Below are positions 18,793 through 26,805 of a DNA stretch of 64,000 nucleotides, one piece after another (position 1 is the stretch's first letter; every line of letters starts with the position of its first letter). The notes beneath the pieces are model-generated. The model ran no database searches. It was not told where the DNA came from and worked only from the letters and a program-made list of their open reading frames with translations. The DNA is from CAVUPF01 sp963743285. Its GTDB lineage: Bacteria; Actinomycetota; Thermoleophilia; Solirubrobacterales; 70-9. The stretch is taken from assembly GCA_963743285.1 (NCBI GenBank), contig CAVUPF010000008.1:124001-188000 (forward strand), in the 5' to 3' direction. Position numbers and translations under genes: made by a program.

Positions 18793-19782
18793 TCAGGAGT
18801 AGTCGTTCCAGCCGGCGAACTCGCGGCCGACGAAGCGCTGTAGGGCCGCGACTTCTTCGCCGAAGCGACCGCGGAGCGTCTCAAATAGGTCATCGGGCAG
18901 CTCCGGCTTGGGCGCCGGCGGCTTCTCGGGGTCGTGGACGACCTTCTCGACGATCCAGCGCATCGACTCGGGCAGGCGGTCGAAGTTGCGGTCAAAGGAG
19001 CGGAAGCCAGGCAGCTTGATCAGCCTCTCCATCAGCTGGTATTTGTCACCCTGCTTCGCCGCCGACTTCTCCCACTCGCGGCCGAACTGCACGGAGGTGA
19101 AACCCTGATCGACCCCGGCGAAGGCGAACGCCTTGCGCATCGTCGCCTCCCGCTCGGTCTGAAGCTCCTCCTGGGTGAAGATCTCGATCTGAGCGCGGTC
19201 GAAGCGCTCCAGGTAGGGCTGCAGCTGCATCCAGTACATCGAGCGCTGCGTGTAGGAGCAGCCAGGCTCCGAGAGGGTCGCGACCATCTCGCGGGTCTCA
19301 TACCCCGCCCCGGTCGCGTGCACCCAGTGGGAGAGGATGCGCTTGATCGGGTCGCGCACCATGTAGATCAGTTGCGCCTCGGGGCAGTGTTCGTGGATCC
19401 GCTCGGCGACCCCGCCGAAGCGGGGCAGGTTCGTGTAGTGAGGGGAGGACTCGCCCCGAACCCCGAAGCGGTCATCGAAGCGGCTGGCGTACCAGTTGAG
19501 GCCCAGGTCCCAGTTCAGCTCCTCGACGAAGAAGTTCAGCTCCTTGGGCTTCGACATCTGGATTTCCGGGTGCAACCCGAGATAGTGGTGAATGCTTGTC
19601 GTACCGCACTTCAGCCCGCCGATGATGATCAGGTTCGGTCGCCCGGCGTGTCGCTTGCGACGGCGCCGGAAGACGCTGCTCCGGTCGGCGCTGTAGCGCT
19701 CGCGAGCCCGCGCGCACATCGCCTCGTCGGCTGGGTCAGGCGGGATCTGGGTGGACGGGATCTGCGTCTCGGCCTCTGACAC
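18793..19782 (-). CDS. PAPS-dependent sulfotransferase
   Basis: 329 residues, GTG start. The 5'-phosphosulfate loop is 'IIIGGLKCGTTSIHHYLGLHPEI', and the 3'-phosphate-binding segment is 'LIYMVRDPIKRILSHWVH'. 'KELNFF' and 'ESSPHYTNLPRFGGVAERI' match the family between them. It moves sulfate from PAPS to a hydroxyl or amine, probably of a carbohydrate or lipid. It is divergent from the flippase-like membrane gene with only 21 bp between starts, which hints at a shared cell-envelope role. Confidence 0.88.
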   Translation of the reverse strand: MSEAETQIPSTQIPPDPADEAMCARARERYSADRSSVFRRRRKRHAGRPNLIIIGGLKCGTTSIHHYLGLHPEIQMSKPKELNFFVEELNWDLGLNWYASRFDDRFGVRGESSPHYTNLPRFGGVAERIHEHCPEAQLIYMVRDPIKRILSHWVHATGAGYETREMVATLSEPGCSYTQRSMYWMQLQPYLERFDRAQIEIFTQEELQTEREATMRKAFAFAGVDQGFTSVQFGREWEKSAAKQGDKYQLMERLIKLPGFRSFDRNFDRLPESMRWIVEKVVHDPEKPPAPKPELPDDLFETLRGRFGEEVAALQRFVGREFAGWNDYS

Positions 19783-19803
19783 GAGCAGGCTAGTGTAACT
19801 GCG

Positions 19804-20811
19804 ATGCAGTCAGCCGATCTCGCCTCCAGTTTCAACTCTTTCTTCAACGCCGCCGGCGCGTTCTTCAAGCATCTCACCGACATCCACTGGACGCCCTTCG
19901 CGATCGCGCTGGGGTTCCTGTTGGCGATGCAACTGGTGCGCGCCTGGTCTTGGCGCAACGTTCTGCGGGCCGCCTATCCCGGCACTCGCATCTCCTTCAC
20001 GCACCTCTGCGCCGCCTACCTGGCGGGGGCGGGAATCAATGCCGTGATCCCGGCCCACGCCGGCGACGTCACCAAGGTCTTCCTGGTCAAGCGCCAGATC
20101 CCCGGCTCCTCCTACCCGGCAGTCACCTCCTCCTTCTTCGTCCAGTCCATCTTTGACACCGCCGCCGGCCTGCTCGTCTTCCTCTACGCGAGCAGCCAAG
20201 GCCTGCTGCCAAGCCTGCCCGAACTCCCGCACCTGCCGGCCTTCGAGATCTCCTTCTGGGCCGACCATCCGCAGGTGTTTGCGATCACGGCAGGAGCGCT
20301 GCTGCTCGCTATCGCGGTGGCGATCTACTACCTCGCCCACCACGTGCGCCGCTTCTGGGCCCGGGTCAGGCAGGGGGTTCTCATCCTCGCCCAGCCGCGC
20401 CGCTACCTGCGTGAGGTCGCCGCCTGGCAGGGGATCGGCTGGCTCTGTCGTTTTGCTGCCTTCTGGTTCTTTCTTGAGGCGTTCGGGCTCGCCGGCACGG
20501 TCGCCAACGTGATGTTGGTGATGAGCGTTCAGTCGATCTCGACGATCATTCCCCTCACGCCCGGCGGTGCCGGCGCCCAGCAGGCGCTGCTGGTGGCGAC
20601 CCTGGCCGGGCCGTCGCGCACCGCGGTGCTCTCTTTCTCGGTCGGGACGCAGATCGCGATGGCCGCCTGGTCGGTGATCCTCGGCTTTGCCGCGATCCTG
20701 CTCGTCTTCCGCACAACCGACTGGCGCGGCCTGATTCGTCAGGCCCAGGAGGAGGCGGGTCGGGAGGAATCGGCCGTCCCCCCACACGCTTCCACCGCCG
20801 GCACGCGGTGA
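19804..20811 (+). CDS. LPG synthase transmembrane/flippase-like membrane protein (UPF0104)
   Basis: 335 residues with about eight hydrophobic helices. Family features are 'LRAAYPGTRISFTHLCAAYLAGAGINAVIPAHAGDVTKVFLVKRQIPG', 'QGIGWLCRFAAFWFFLEAFG' and 'VQSISTIIPLTPGGAGAQQALLV', as in the transmembrane flippase half of MprF and YbhN-type proteins. The cytosolic aminoacyl-transferase domain of MprF is absent. It may move a lipid or glycolipid across the membrane. It shares a short promoter region with the divergent sulfotransferase. Confidence 0.85.
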   Translation: MQSADLASSFNSFFNAAGAFFKHLTDIHWTPFAIALGFLLAMQLVRAWSWRNVLRAAYPGTRISFTHLCAAYLAGAGINAVIPAHAGDVTKVFLVKRQIPGSSYPAVTSSFFVQSIFDTAAGLLVFLYASSQGLLPSLPELPHLPAFEISFWADHPQVFAITAGALLLAIAVAIYYLAHHVRRFWARVRQGVLILAQPRRYLREVAAWQGIGWLCRFAAFWFFLEAFGLAGTVANVMLVMSVQSISTIIPLTPGGAGAQQALLVATLAGPSRTAVLSFSVGTQIAMAAWSVILGFAAILLVFRTTDWRGLIRQAQEEAGREESAVPPHASTAGTR

Positions 20812-20832
20812 GCGCCTGCCGGCGGTGGAAGG

Positions 20833-21525
20833 TCAGGCTGTCGTAGCCGCCGCCGCGGCGAGCGGGTCGCCCTCCCCCCAGCGCCCCACCGACCCATACG
20901 GCCGGAAGCGCACGAACGCGGACTGGTGATGAAACGGCTCTGCCCGGTGGGCGCTGGCCGCAGCCGGGTGCGCTCCACCGCTGCGCGCGTGGGCGTAGTC
21001 GCGCATCCCCTTTGCGCTTCGCCACAGCGAGAACGTCGCGACCATCCGGGGCGGGCGCGCCAGGCCGGTTGCGGCCAGCAGCGCCGGGTCGGCGATGGCC
21101 TCGCCCTCGGCCCGAGCGCTTGCCTGCAGGAACGGACCCAGGCGGCGGATCCGGAGCTGACCCAGGGTCAGCACAGCCACCGGCTCCTGATCGGTGACCG
21201 GCAGCTCCTGCGCGGGGAGATCGGGCATCCCCGACCAGGCGCCATAGACGTGCAGCGGCTCCAGCCGCACATGCAAGCCGCCGCCGAGCTGCGCGGCGAG
21301 CGGGTGGGTGGCGGAGAACTCATCCAGCGCCCTGTCGTCATCCCAGGATGCGATCAGCCCGACCCGGCCGAGCCTGGGGGAGGGGAGGAGGCTTCCGCTC
21401 AGCGGCGCGGTCAGCGTGGTCTCCGCGTAGCGCAGTCCCTCAACCGCGGCGAGGCTTGCTTTAGCGCGCAGGACGCGGGGCACCGCGCGCCAGCCGACGT
21501 CGGCGAGATGCACTGAGACGATCAT
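20833..21525 (-). CDS. CrtA-like (spheroidene monooxygenase-related) protein
   Basis: 230 residues, ATG 21525 preceded by AGGAG. The arrangement 'MIVSVHLADVGWRAVPRVLRAK...GLRYAETTLTAPL', 'RVGLIASWDDDRALDEFSATHPLA', 'VATFSLWRSAKGMRDYAHA' and 'PFHHQSAFVRFRPYGSVGRW' matches proteins annotated as spheroidene monooxygenase (CrtA), a dimeric alpha-beta-barrel haem oxygenase family. No carotenoid genes are nearby, so a carotenoid substrate is uncertain. It is divergent from a TetR regulator with CCTAGG-type palindromes between them, and is the likely target of that regulator. Confidence 0.55.
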   Translation of the reverse strand: MIVSVHLADVGWRAVPRVLRAKASLAAVEGLRYAETTLTAPLSGSLLPSPRLGRVGLIASWDDDRALDEFSATHPLAAQLGGGLHVRLEPLHVYGAWSGMPDLPAQELPVTDQEPVAVLTLGQLRIRRLGPFLQASARAEGEAIADPALLAATGLARPPRMVATFSLWRSAKGMRDYAHARSGGAHPAAASAHRAEPFHHQSAFVRFRPYGSVGRWGEGDPLAAAAATTA

Positions 21526-21551
21526 CCGGCTCCTTCCACCCGAAGGTCTAA

Positions 21552-21603
21552 CCTAGTGATAATTAGGAAGTGGCCCGGCGAACCGTACCTAGGAGCGCCT
21601 AGG
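21552..21603 (+). promoter_or_regulatory. Candidate TetR operators between the crtA-like and tetR genes
   Basis: Two inverted repeats lie in the 78 bp between the divergent starts. One is CCTA-8 bp-TAGG at 21552-21567. The other is CCTAGGAGCGCCTAGG at 21588-21603, in which CCTAGG is repeated and which abuts the TTG start of the regulator gene. A shared CCTA/TAGG half-site is consistent with TetR autoregulation and control of the divergent gene. Inference from symmetry. Confidence 0.45.
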
Positions 21604-22272
21604 TTGTCAACTGAAACCGAGAAGAGCGCAAAGCCCCGGAAGCGCATGACCGCCGCGGCGCGTCGCGAGGTGATCGCGAAGGCCGCGACCGAGGTGTTCG
21701 CCGAGCGCGGCTACCAGGGGGCCTCGATCGAGGAGATCGCGAGGCGCTCGGGAGTGACGCCACCGGTCGTCTATGACCACTTTGCTTCAAAGCAGGACCT
21801 CTACAAGTGCTTGCTGGAACGACACTTTGCCGATCTGCGCCAGGTGTGGGCCAGCAATTTCACCGGCGAGGATCCGCCGGAGCGGCGCGTCGCGCGCTCG
21901 TTTGACTCCTGGTTCGCCTACATCGAGGCGCACCCCTTCGCGGGGCGGATGCTCTTCCGCGACACCACCGGCGATCCCGAGATCGCCGCCATGCACCTCG
22001 AGGTGGCCGCCCGGAGTCGCGATGCGATCCTCCCCCTCTTCGCCACCGAGCCGGGCGTCGAGGGGGTCACGGGCTCGGTCGACGGCGAGGGGCTGGACAT
22101 GGCCTGGGTGGTCCTGCGCGGCGTCCTGCAGGGTTTGGCCATCTGGTGGCACGAACACCCCCAGGTGCCTCGCGAGCGGGTCGTCGCGACCGCGATGAAC
22201 GCCCTTTGGGTCGGCTTTGAGCGGGCGCTCGGGGGCGAGGTCTGGCGGCCGCCTGCTGAGCAGCCTGGTTGA
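21604..22272 (+). CDS. TetR-family transcriptional regulator
   Basis: 222 residues from TTG 21604 (AGGAG at 21591-21595 gives proper spacing); GTG 21556 is possible but would run through the operator region. The helix-turn-helix is 'REVIAKAATEVFAERGYQGASIEEIARRSGVTPPVVYDHFASKQDLYKCLLERH'. The C-terminal ligand domain includes 'SFDSWFAYIEAHPFAGRMLFRDTTGDPEI'. It is divergent from the CrtA-like gene and probably represses it and itself. Confidence 0.92.
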   Translation: MSTETEKSAKPRKRMTAAARREVIAKAATEVFAERGYQGASIEEIARRSGVTPPVVYDHFASKQDLYKCLLERHFADLRQVWASNFTGEDPPERRVARSFDSWFAYIEAHPFAGRMLFRDTTGDPEIAAMHLEVAARSRDAILPLFATEPGVEGVTGSVDGEGLDMAWVVLRGVLQGLAIWWHEHPQVPRERVVATAMNALWVGFERALGGEVWRPPAEQPG

Positions 22273-22387
22273 CCTGCCACCTGGGCGGGCGCCGTCAGGC
22301 CCGCCCATGCCTCAAAGCCTGGGCGGCTTGGTGCACCGGGACGGGCCGAGAGCAAAGACTCTGCGCCGTCTTCTGGCCTTTGCTTTC

Positions 22388-22666
22388 ATGTCGGGTATGG
22401 AGGGAAGTCCGTTCAACCTCTTCGGCGACCCGGACGAGTTCCGGGCTCGCATGGAGGAGCTGTCGGAGCAGATGCAGTCCTCACAGCGGGTCGCCTGGGC
22501 CGACAACGCGATCAAGCTTGCGGTTGAGATGACCGTCGCCTCGATCGGCCAGATCGACCTCAGCGGCAGCCCCGACGAGCAGGCGATGCAGGTGCGCGAC
22601 GCGATCCGCGTCCTCTTCCCGGAGGCCGTGACGCTCGTCCGCGAGGCCCGCGAGGGCCTCGCCTAG
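22388..22666 (+). CDS. Small helical hypothetical protein
   Basis: 92 residues from ATG 22388 (or 89 from ATG 22397, 'MEGSPFNLFGDPDEF'). The frame is open further upstream but overlaps the tetR stop and looks non-coding. The protein is acidic and mostly helical ('FRARMEELSEQMQSSQRVAWADNAIKLAVEMTVASIGQIDL', 'DEQAMQVRDAIRVLF'). There is no signal peptide or known motif. It ends in a strong hairpin. It sits 115 bp downstream of tetR and converges on a zinc-ribbon gene. Confidence 0.5.
   Translation: MSGMEGSPFNLFGDPDEFRARMEELSEQMQSSQRVAWADNAIKLAVEMTVASIGQIDLSGSPDEQAMQVRDAIRVLFPEAVTLVREAREGLA
22641..22662 (+). terminator. Perfect hairpin at the end of the small gene
   Basis: GCGAGGCCC (22641-22649) and GGGCCTCGC (22654-22662) form a 9 bp GC stem with a GCGA tetraloop, overlapping the last codons before TAG 22664. 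It lies between convergent genes and has no U tract, as is common in high-GC bacteria, so a bidirectional terminator is likely. Coding constraint may contribute to the symmetry. Confidence 0.5.
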
Positions 22667-22672
22667 GTCCCG

Positions 22673-23302
22673 CTAGAGCAGCTCGAGGGACAGGTAGATC
22701 GCCGCGCCGCGGCCGACCGCCGCGCCGGCCAGCTCAATCGGCAACGCCATGAGCAGTGCCGGGACCGCCAAGACGACGCTGATCAGGGCGTCGATCCGGC
22801 GCTGCCACGGCGCCTCGGCCGCGCTCGCTTCTCCCCATCCCAGGGCGCCGAAGGCGGCGTTGCGGCCGAAGGTGAGGCTGTTGAGCAGCGTTTGCCAGGT
22901 GATCGCCAGGCCGAGGGCAGGCACCCAGCGCCGCCGCTTGACGACCTGGTCGCGGCCGGCGACCAGGCGCCGCACGGCCTCGAGCGTGAACAGGTAGCGG
23001 GCGCTGGGCTGAAACCCCGCCCAGCCGGCCCCGCCGAGCCAGGCCGCGAAGCTCGCCCGGTTGACGATCCGCAGCCTCCCCTGCAGCTCGAATCGGTCCA
23101 GCTCGCGCCGGGCCTCCGCGGCGCCGCCCGGCTTGCCCACCACGCCGAGGCCGCAGCTCTCACAGCGGCTGACCGCACCACGCAGACCCGGCCGCGCGGC
23201 CATCACCCCGAACAGCGGCTCCCCACAGGCGGGGCAAGGCGGATTGTCGGGGCTGTGGCCCGCCTTCAGCGGGACGACGGGAGTGTGCCGCTCGGCGCTC
23301 AT
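22673..23302 (-). CDS. Membrane-associated zinc-ribbon hypothetical protein
   Basis: 209 residues from ATG 23302. A zinc ribbon near the N-terminus has two Cys pairs: 'CPACGEPLFG' and, about 25 residues on, 'CESCGLGVVG'. The middle part ('FELQGRLRIVNRASFAAWLGGAGWAGFQPSARYLFTLEAVRRLV') is soluble. The C-terminal 'ALISVVLAVPALLMALPIELAGAAVGRG' is a membrane helix. Similar actinobacterial proteins have no known function. It diverges from the CBS gene with 19 bp between starts. Confidence 0.6.
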   Translation of the reverse strand: MSAERHTPVVPLKAGHSPDNPPCPACGEPLFGVMAARPGLRGAVSRCESCGLGVVGKPGGAAEARRELDRFELQGRLRIVNRASFAAWLGGAGWAGFQPSARYLFTLEAVRRLVAGRDQVVKRRRWVPALGLAITWQTLLNSLTFGRNAAFGALGWGEASAAEAPWQRRIDALISVVLAVPALLMALPIELAGAAVGRGAAIYLSLELL

Positions 23303-23321
23303 GCGCGGTAGCGTACGGCGA

Positions 23322-23768
23322 GTGCGGCTCAAGGAGATCATGACCGCGGGCGTCGTCACCGCGGCGGGGGAGGCGAGCGCCATCTCGGTGGCGCGGCTGA
23401 TGCGCGATCACCGGGTGGGATCGGTGGTGATCGTCGACCCGGCCGGCGCGCCGACGGCGATGGTCACCGATCGCGATCTGGCGCTGCGTGCCTTCGCTGA
23501 GGGGATCGCCGCCGAGTCGCCGGTCGGCGAGCTGGCCTCGCGGCCGCTGGTCTCCGCCGAGCCGGAGATGGAGCTGGACGAGGCGGCGGCGTTGATGGTC
23601 CAGCACCGGGTGCGGCGGCTGCCGGTCATTGACGCCGAGGGCCTCGCCGGGATCGTCACCCTCGACGACATCGCGGTGCGGACCGGCGACCTCGAGGTGG
23701 CGCAGAAGATGACCCAGGAGGTCATCGAGGGCGCCCTGCCGCAGTTCTACTTCCACGACCGGGGCTGA
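23322..23768 (+). CDS. CBS-domain protein
   Basis: 148 residues from GTG 23322. It consists of two CBS repeats: 'IMTAGVVTAAGEASAISVARLMRDHRVGSVVIVDPAGAPTAMVTDRDLALR' and 'LVSAEPEMELDEAAALMVQHRVRRLPVIDAEGLAGIVTLDDIAV'. The pair forms a Bateman module that binds adenine nucleotides and usually regulates a partner. The membrane protein gene that follows after 8 bp is a candidate partner and probably shares its transcript. Confidence 0.9.
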   Translation: MRLKEIMTAGVVTAAGEASAISVARLMRDHRVGSVVIVDPAGAPTAMVTDRDLALRAFAEGIAAESPVGELASRPLVSAEPEMELDEAAALMVQHRVRRLPVIDAEGLAGIVTLDDIAVRTGDLEVAQKMTQEVIEGALPQFYFHDRG

Positions 23769-23776
23769 GCGCAAGC

Positions 23777-24646
23777 GTGCGGGCGAGCAAGGCGGAGGTA
23801 CTGGAGTGGGAGCGCCGCTGGGCGGCCCCGGCGGCGATCGCGGCATTTGCCGCGGTGGCGCTGGTGATCGTCGCAATCGCGATCGTCACCCAGGCGGTTG
23901 GCACCGGCAGCAGCGACGCGACCTTGCTGCGGGACGTCAACCAGCACCGCAGCGCCCAGATGCTCTCCAGCATCATCCAGGCGATCGGTGTGGGGCTGCT
24001 GGCGGCGCCGCTCTACTACCTCTTCCGAGCCGCGAAGGCGCGCAGCGAGAAGATGCGCGGGCAGCTGGTCGGGGTGGTCATCGCCGCGCCCCTGTTCCTC
24101 GCGGCGCTCGCCATCCTCAGCGGCGTCTCGACGCTTCACGCCGCCTCGACCTTCGTCTCCACCAACGTGCCGCAGCTGCTCGTCCACCGGGTCTCGCTGA
24201 GCGGCGAACGGGCCAACAAGATCGCCACCGAAGCGATCGACAACGCTCCGCTGCGCCCGCTGGCCGCAGGGTTCGGCATCGCTGGGCAGCTCGGCTTCCT
24301 GGTCGCGATGGTCTACACCTCGCTGTATGCGATGCGGACCGGCCTGCTGAGCCGCTTTTGGGGCGCGCTCGGGATGGCCTTGGGCGCCGTCTCCTTCATC
24401 TTCTTCCAGTTCGCCCTGCTCTGGTTCATATACATCGCTCTGCTGCTGCTGGGCAAGGTCCGCGGTGGCCGCCCGGCTGCCTGGGCCGCCGGCGAAGCGA
24501 TTCCCTTTCCGACTCCGGGGGAGAAGGCGAGTGCGGCCCTTAGCGGTGCGAACGGCGACGGCCCGGCGGCAAGCGAGGACCCCGAGGAGGCGGCTTCCCC
24601 CGAACCGCAGAATGGCGAGCGCCGCAAGCGCAAGCAGCGCGATTAA
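23777..24646 (+). CDS. Multi-pass membrane hypothetical protein
   Basis: 289 residues, GTG start, 8 bp after the CBS gene. There are about six hydrophobic helices: 'AAIAAFAAVALVIVAIAIVTQAV', 'SIIQAIGVGLLAAPLYYLF', 'LVGVVIAAPLFLAALAILSGVST', 'FGIAGQLGFLVAMVYTSLYAM', 'GALGMALGAVSFIFFQFALLWFIYIALLLLG'. A soluble C-terminal tail rich in Pro, Glu and Ala ends in the basic 'RRKRKQRD'. No transporter or enzyme motif is visible. Co-expression with a CBS protein suggests nucleotide-regulated membrane function. Confidence 0.6.
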   Translation: MRASKAEVLEWERRWAAPAAIAAFAAVALVIVAIAIVTQAVGTGSSDATLLRDVNQHRSAQMLSSIIQAIGVGLLAAPLYYLFRAAKARSEKMRGQLVGVVIAAPLFLAALAILSGVSTLHAASTFVSTNVPQLLVHRVSLSGERANKIATEAIDNAPLRPLAAGFGIAGQLGFLVAMVYTSLYAMRTGLLSRFWGALGMALGAVSFIFFQFALLWFIYIALLLLGKVRGGRPAAWAAGEAIPFPTPGEKASAALSGANGDGPAASEDPEEAASPEPQNGERRKRKQRD

Positions 24647-24654
24647 GGCGACGC

Positions 24655-26298
24655 TCAGCCGAGCGGGTTGAGCCCGGGTGGCGAGGCGACGTGTTCGGCG
24701 GCCTGGGTCCGCTTGCGCTGGGTGCGGATCTCGCTGAGGATCCGCTCCAGGCGCGGCTCCTGTGAGGTGTCGACGTGGGTCATCGCCGCGGCGACGGCGG
24801 GGTGGATGGCGGCAATCCTCTCGTGCATCGCCTGGGCGATCGCCCGGTAGGTCGGGTGTCCCTCGCGGCCGGAGCGCAGCTCGATCAGGTGCATCGCCTC
24901 GCGGGCATTGAGATCCAGCCTGTAGCGGATCCGGTAGGCGAGACTGAGCGCGTAAGGGGCCTGCTCGCGCAGGCCGGCGGCGCTGAGCCGCTCGTACTCG
25001 GTGCGGGAGATCTCCAGCGCCCGGTCGAACTCCTCACCGATCCCTGCTTCGCGGACCTCGCCGGGCACTCCCGCCCCAAGGTCGGGACCCAGCCGCTGCC
25101 ACTGGCAGGTCAGCATCCGGTGTCGCTGGAGGTCGCGGAAGGCGCCGTAGTCGGAGACGATCTCGAAGCGGTAGCGCAGCGCCTCAAAGCCGCGGCCGGG
25201 GCGGTGGCGGCGGTTGCCGCGCTCGCCGACCAGCGCGCCGAGCAGCTCGGCCCGCTCGTAGCGGTCGAGCACGTCGAGGCGGGCGAGGATCTCGGTCTCC
25301 GGCGTCGCCGAGGACTCAAACAGGCAGGCGGCGAGCAGGTCGCCCTCGCTGCCGTCGACGTGGACCAGCTCGACTGAGGGGGCGTCCCCGCCTGCGCCCC
25401 GGCGATCGAGCCCGAGCCGCGATACCCAGCCCTCGGTCGCCTCGCGACGCCGTCGTAGGTAGCTGACCCACTCGCCGCCGCGGTCGGGCCGCTCGACCCG
25501 GGAGACGAAGCTCGGCATCACCTGCTGCAGCTCCTCCAGGATCATCCCGCCGTACTCGCGCGCCTCCGGCAGCGGCGAGGACATCAGCCGCAGGATCAGC
25601 TGCTCGTAGGCCTGCCCCGAGGCGAAGATGCCGACGTGGCTCAGCGTCGCGGCGGGGAGCAGGCCGCGCAGCAGGTCGAGCGCCTTGGCCCGGATCGAGC
25701 GCTCCCAGGCGCGCTGCGGCTCGGCGTCGCCCCGCGGCCAGCGCTCCGCCGCCCAGGACTCGACCTCGCGCAGCGAGCGCGAGTAGATCCCGAACAGCTC
25801 GTCCATCGCCGCCCCGAACTGTGGGCCAAGCTGCTCGTCGCGGTAGTAGCGGTAGCCGCCCCCGGAGCCTTCCTCGAGCGGTCTGTCGTAGGGGATATAG
25901 CGGGTCGACTGCTCCAGGTAGGCGGCGAGGCGGCCGCGCTGGAGGAGCTTGGTGAGGATGTTGGAGACCCACTCGCAGGCGACGTGGGCGCCGCCGACCT
26001 GGGCGATCGAGTCATCGCCGTAGCCGAGGAACACCCGCTCATACAGCTGCGCCGCTCGCTCGCCCTCCTCCGCGTCGAAGGGGCGCCCCCCGGGCGGTGA
26101 ATCGGCGGCGAACTCCTCCAGGTAGAGCCGCCGCACGGTCCCCGAATAGCGCGAATAGCGGGCAAAAAGCGCCCCCTTGACGGTCTCCGGCAAGTTGACG
26201 AGGGCGAACACCGGGCGGTCGAGATTGGTGAAGTGGGGAGCGAGGATCGCTCTCTCCTCGGGGGTGAAGTCCTCGACCGGGTAACGCACCGGGCGCAT
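24655..26298 (-). CDS. Tandem ThyX-like protein (two flavin-dependent thymidylate synthase-type domains)
   Basis: 547 residues, about twice a normal ThyX. The N half has 'GYGDDSIAQVGGAHVACEWVSNILTKLLQ' followed by R121-G-R-x7-S131-TRY, which lines up with the ThyX signature RHR-x7-S but has Gly for His. The C half has 'RYRFEIVSDYGAFRDLQ' followed by R392-H-R-x7-R402, with the RHR kept and the Ser changed to Arg. So each half keeps the part the other has lost. Canonical ThyX makes dTMP using folate, FAD and NADPH. Whether this protein does so is open. It lies directly downstream of the VOC/nuo block on the same strand. Confidence 0.75.
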   Translation of the reverse strand: MRPVRYPVEDFTPEERAILAPHFTNLDRPVFALVNLPETVKGALFARYSRYSGTVRRLYLEEFAADSPPGGRPFDAEEGERAAQLYERVFLGYGDDSIAQVGGAHVACEWVSNILTKLLQRGRLAAYLEQSTRYIPYDRPLEEGSGGGYRYYRDEQLGPQFGAAMDELFGIYSRSLREVESWAAERWPRGDAEPQRAWERSIRAKALDLLRGLLPAATLSHVGIFASGQAYEQLILRLMSSPLPEAREYGGMILEELQQVMPSFVSRVERPDRGGEWVSYLRRRREATEGWVSRLGLDRRGAGGDAPSVELVHVDGSEGDLLAACLFESSATPETEILARLDVLDRYERAELLGALVGERGNRRHRPGRGFEALRYRFEIVSDYGAFRDLQRHRMLTCQWQRLGPDLGAGVPGEVREAGIGEEFDRALEISRTEYERLSAAGLREQAPYALSLAYRIRYRLDLNAREAMHLIELRSGREGHPTYRAIAQAMHERIAAIHPAVAAAMTHVDTSQEPRLERILSEIRTQRKRTQAAEHVASPPGLNPLG

Positions 26299-26397
26299 CG
26301 TAGCCGCGCCACACGACGGGCCCCGCCGGGCGGCAGCCGCCAGGAGGCCTCGCGCTGAGAAGGGCCGCCTCTCGGGCCAAAGGCGACGAGATCGCGC

Positions 26398-26413
26398 GCC
26401 GCCCGTGGGCGGC
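26398..26413 (-). terminator. Candidate hairpin terminator after the nuo/VOC transcript
   Basis: GCCGCC (26398-26403), loop CGTG and GGCGGC (26408-26413) form a short GC hairpin just beyond the VOC stop on the minus strand. A second small inverted repeat (GGCGG-CA-GCCGCC) lies further into the 119 bp gap before the ThyX-like gene. There is no U tract. Confidence 0.3.
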
Positions 26414-26417
26414 CGGG

Positions 26418-26797
26418 TTAGGAGGCCCCCTCATCCCGGCGGCCACCGCCCGGGGGCGGCGTGGCCACGAGCTCGACCCGGTGGCCGCCCGGGGCGATCG
26501 CGAGGGCACGGGGGAGCCCCAGAGCTCGCGTTTGCCGGTCACCTCGAAACCGTGCTCACGCAGCGCCGCCACGGCTAGCCCGAAGTCCGGCGGGACGATC
26601 GCCAGATGGCCGCGGCGCGGGACGGTCGGCTCCTTGGAGGCGATCAGGTGGACCTGCGTCCCCTCCCGATCGAGCCAGACGGCGGCGCCGCGGAGCGCCG
26701 CGGGCGGCTCGACCTCGGTGAAGCCGAGCAGCACCCAGAACTCGGTGGCGCGCTCCACCTCCGCCGGCTCGATCTCGATCGAGGCGTGGTGGAGCAC
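26418..26797 (-). pseudogene. VOC (glyoxalase/bleomycin-resistance fold) protein, frameshifted near 26510
   Basis: The gene begins at GTG 26797, 8 bp after the nuoN stop. It reads 'LHHASIEIEPAEVERATEFWVLLGFTEVEPPAALRGAAVWLDREGTQVHLI...GFEVTGKRELWG', a typical VOC domain. The frame then runs into Arg-rich nonsense, while the neighbouring frame continues correctly as 'LPRALAIAPGGHRVELVATPPPGG' to TAA at 26418-26420. Adding one G to the G run at the junction restores about 126 residues. The metal ligands His, Gln/His and Glu ('HRVEL') can be placed once the frame is repaired. It could be a real lesion or a homopolymer sequencing error. The enzyme function is unknown. Confidence 0.7.
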
Positions 26798-26805
26798 CGG
26801 CGGGC

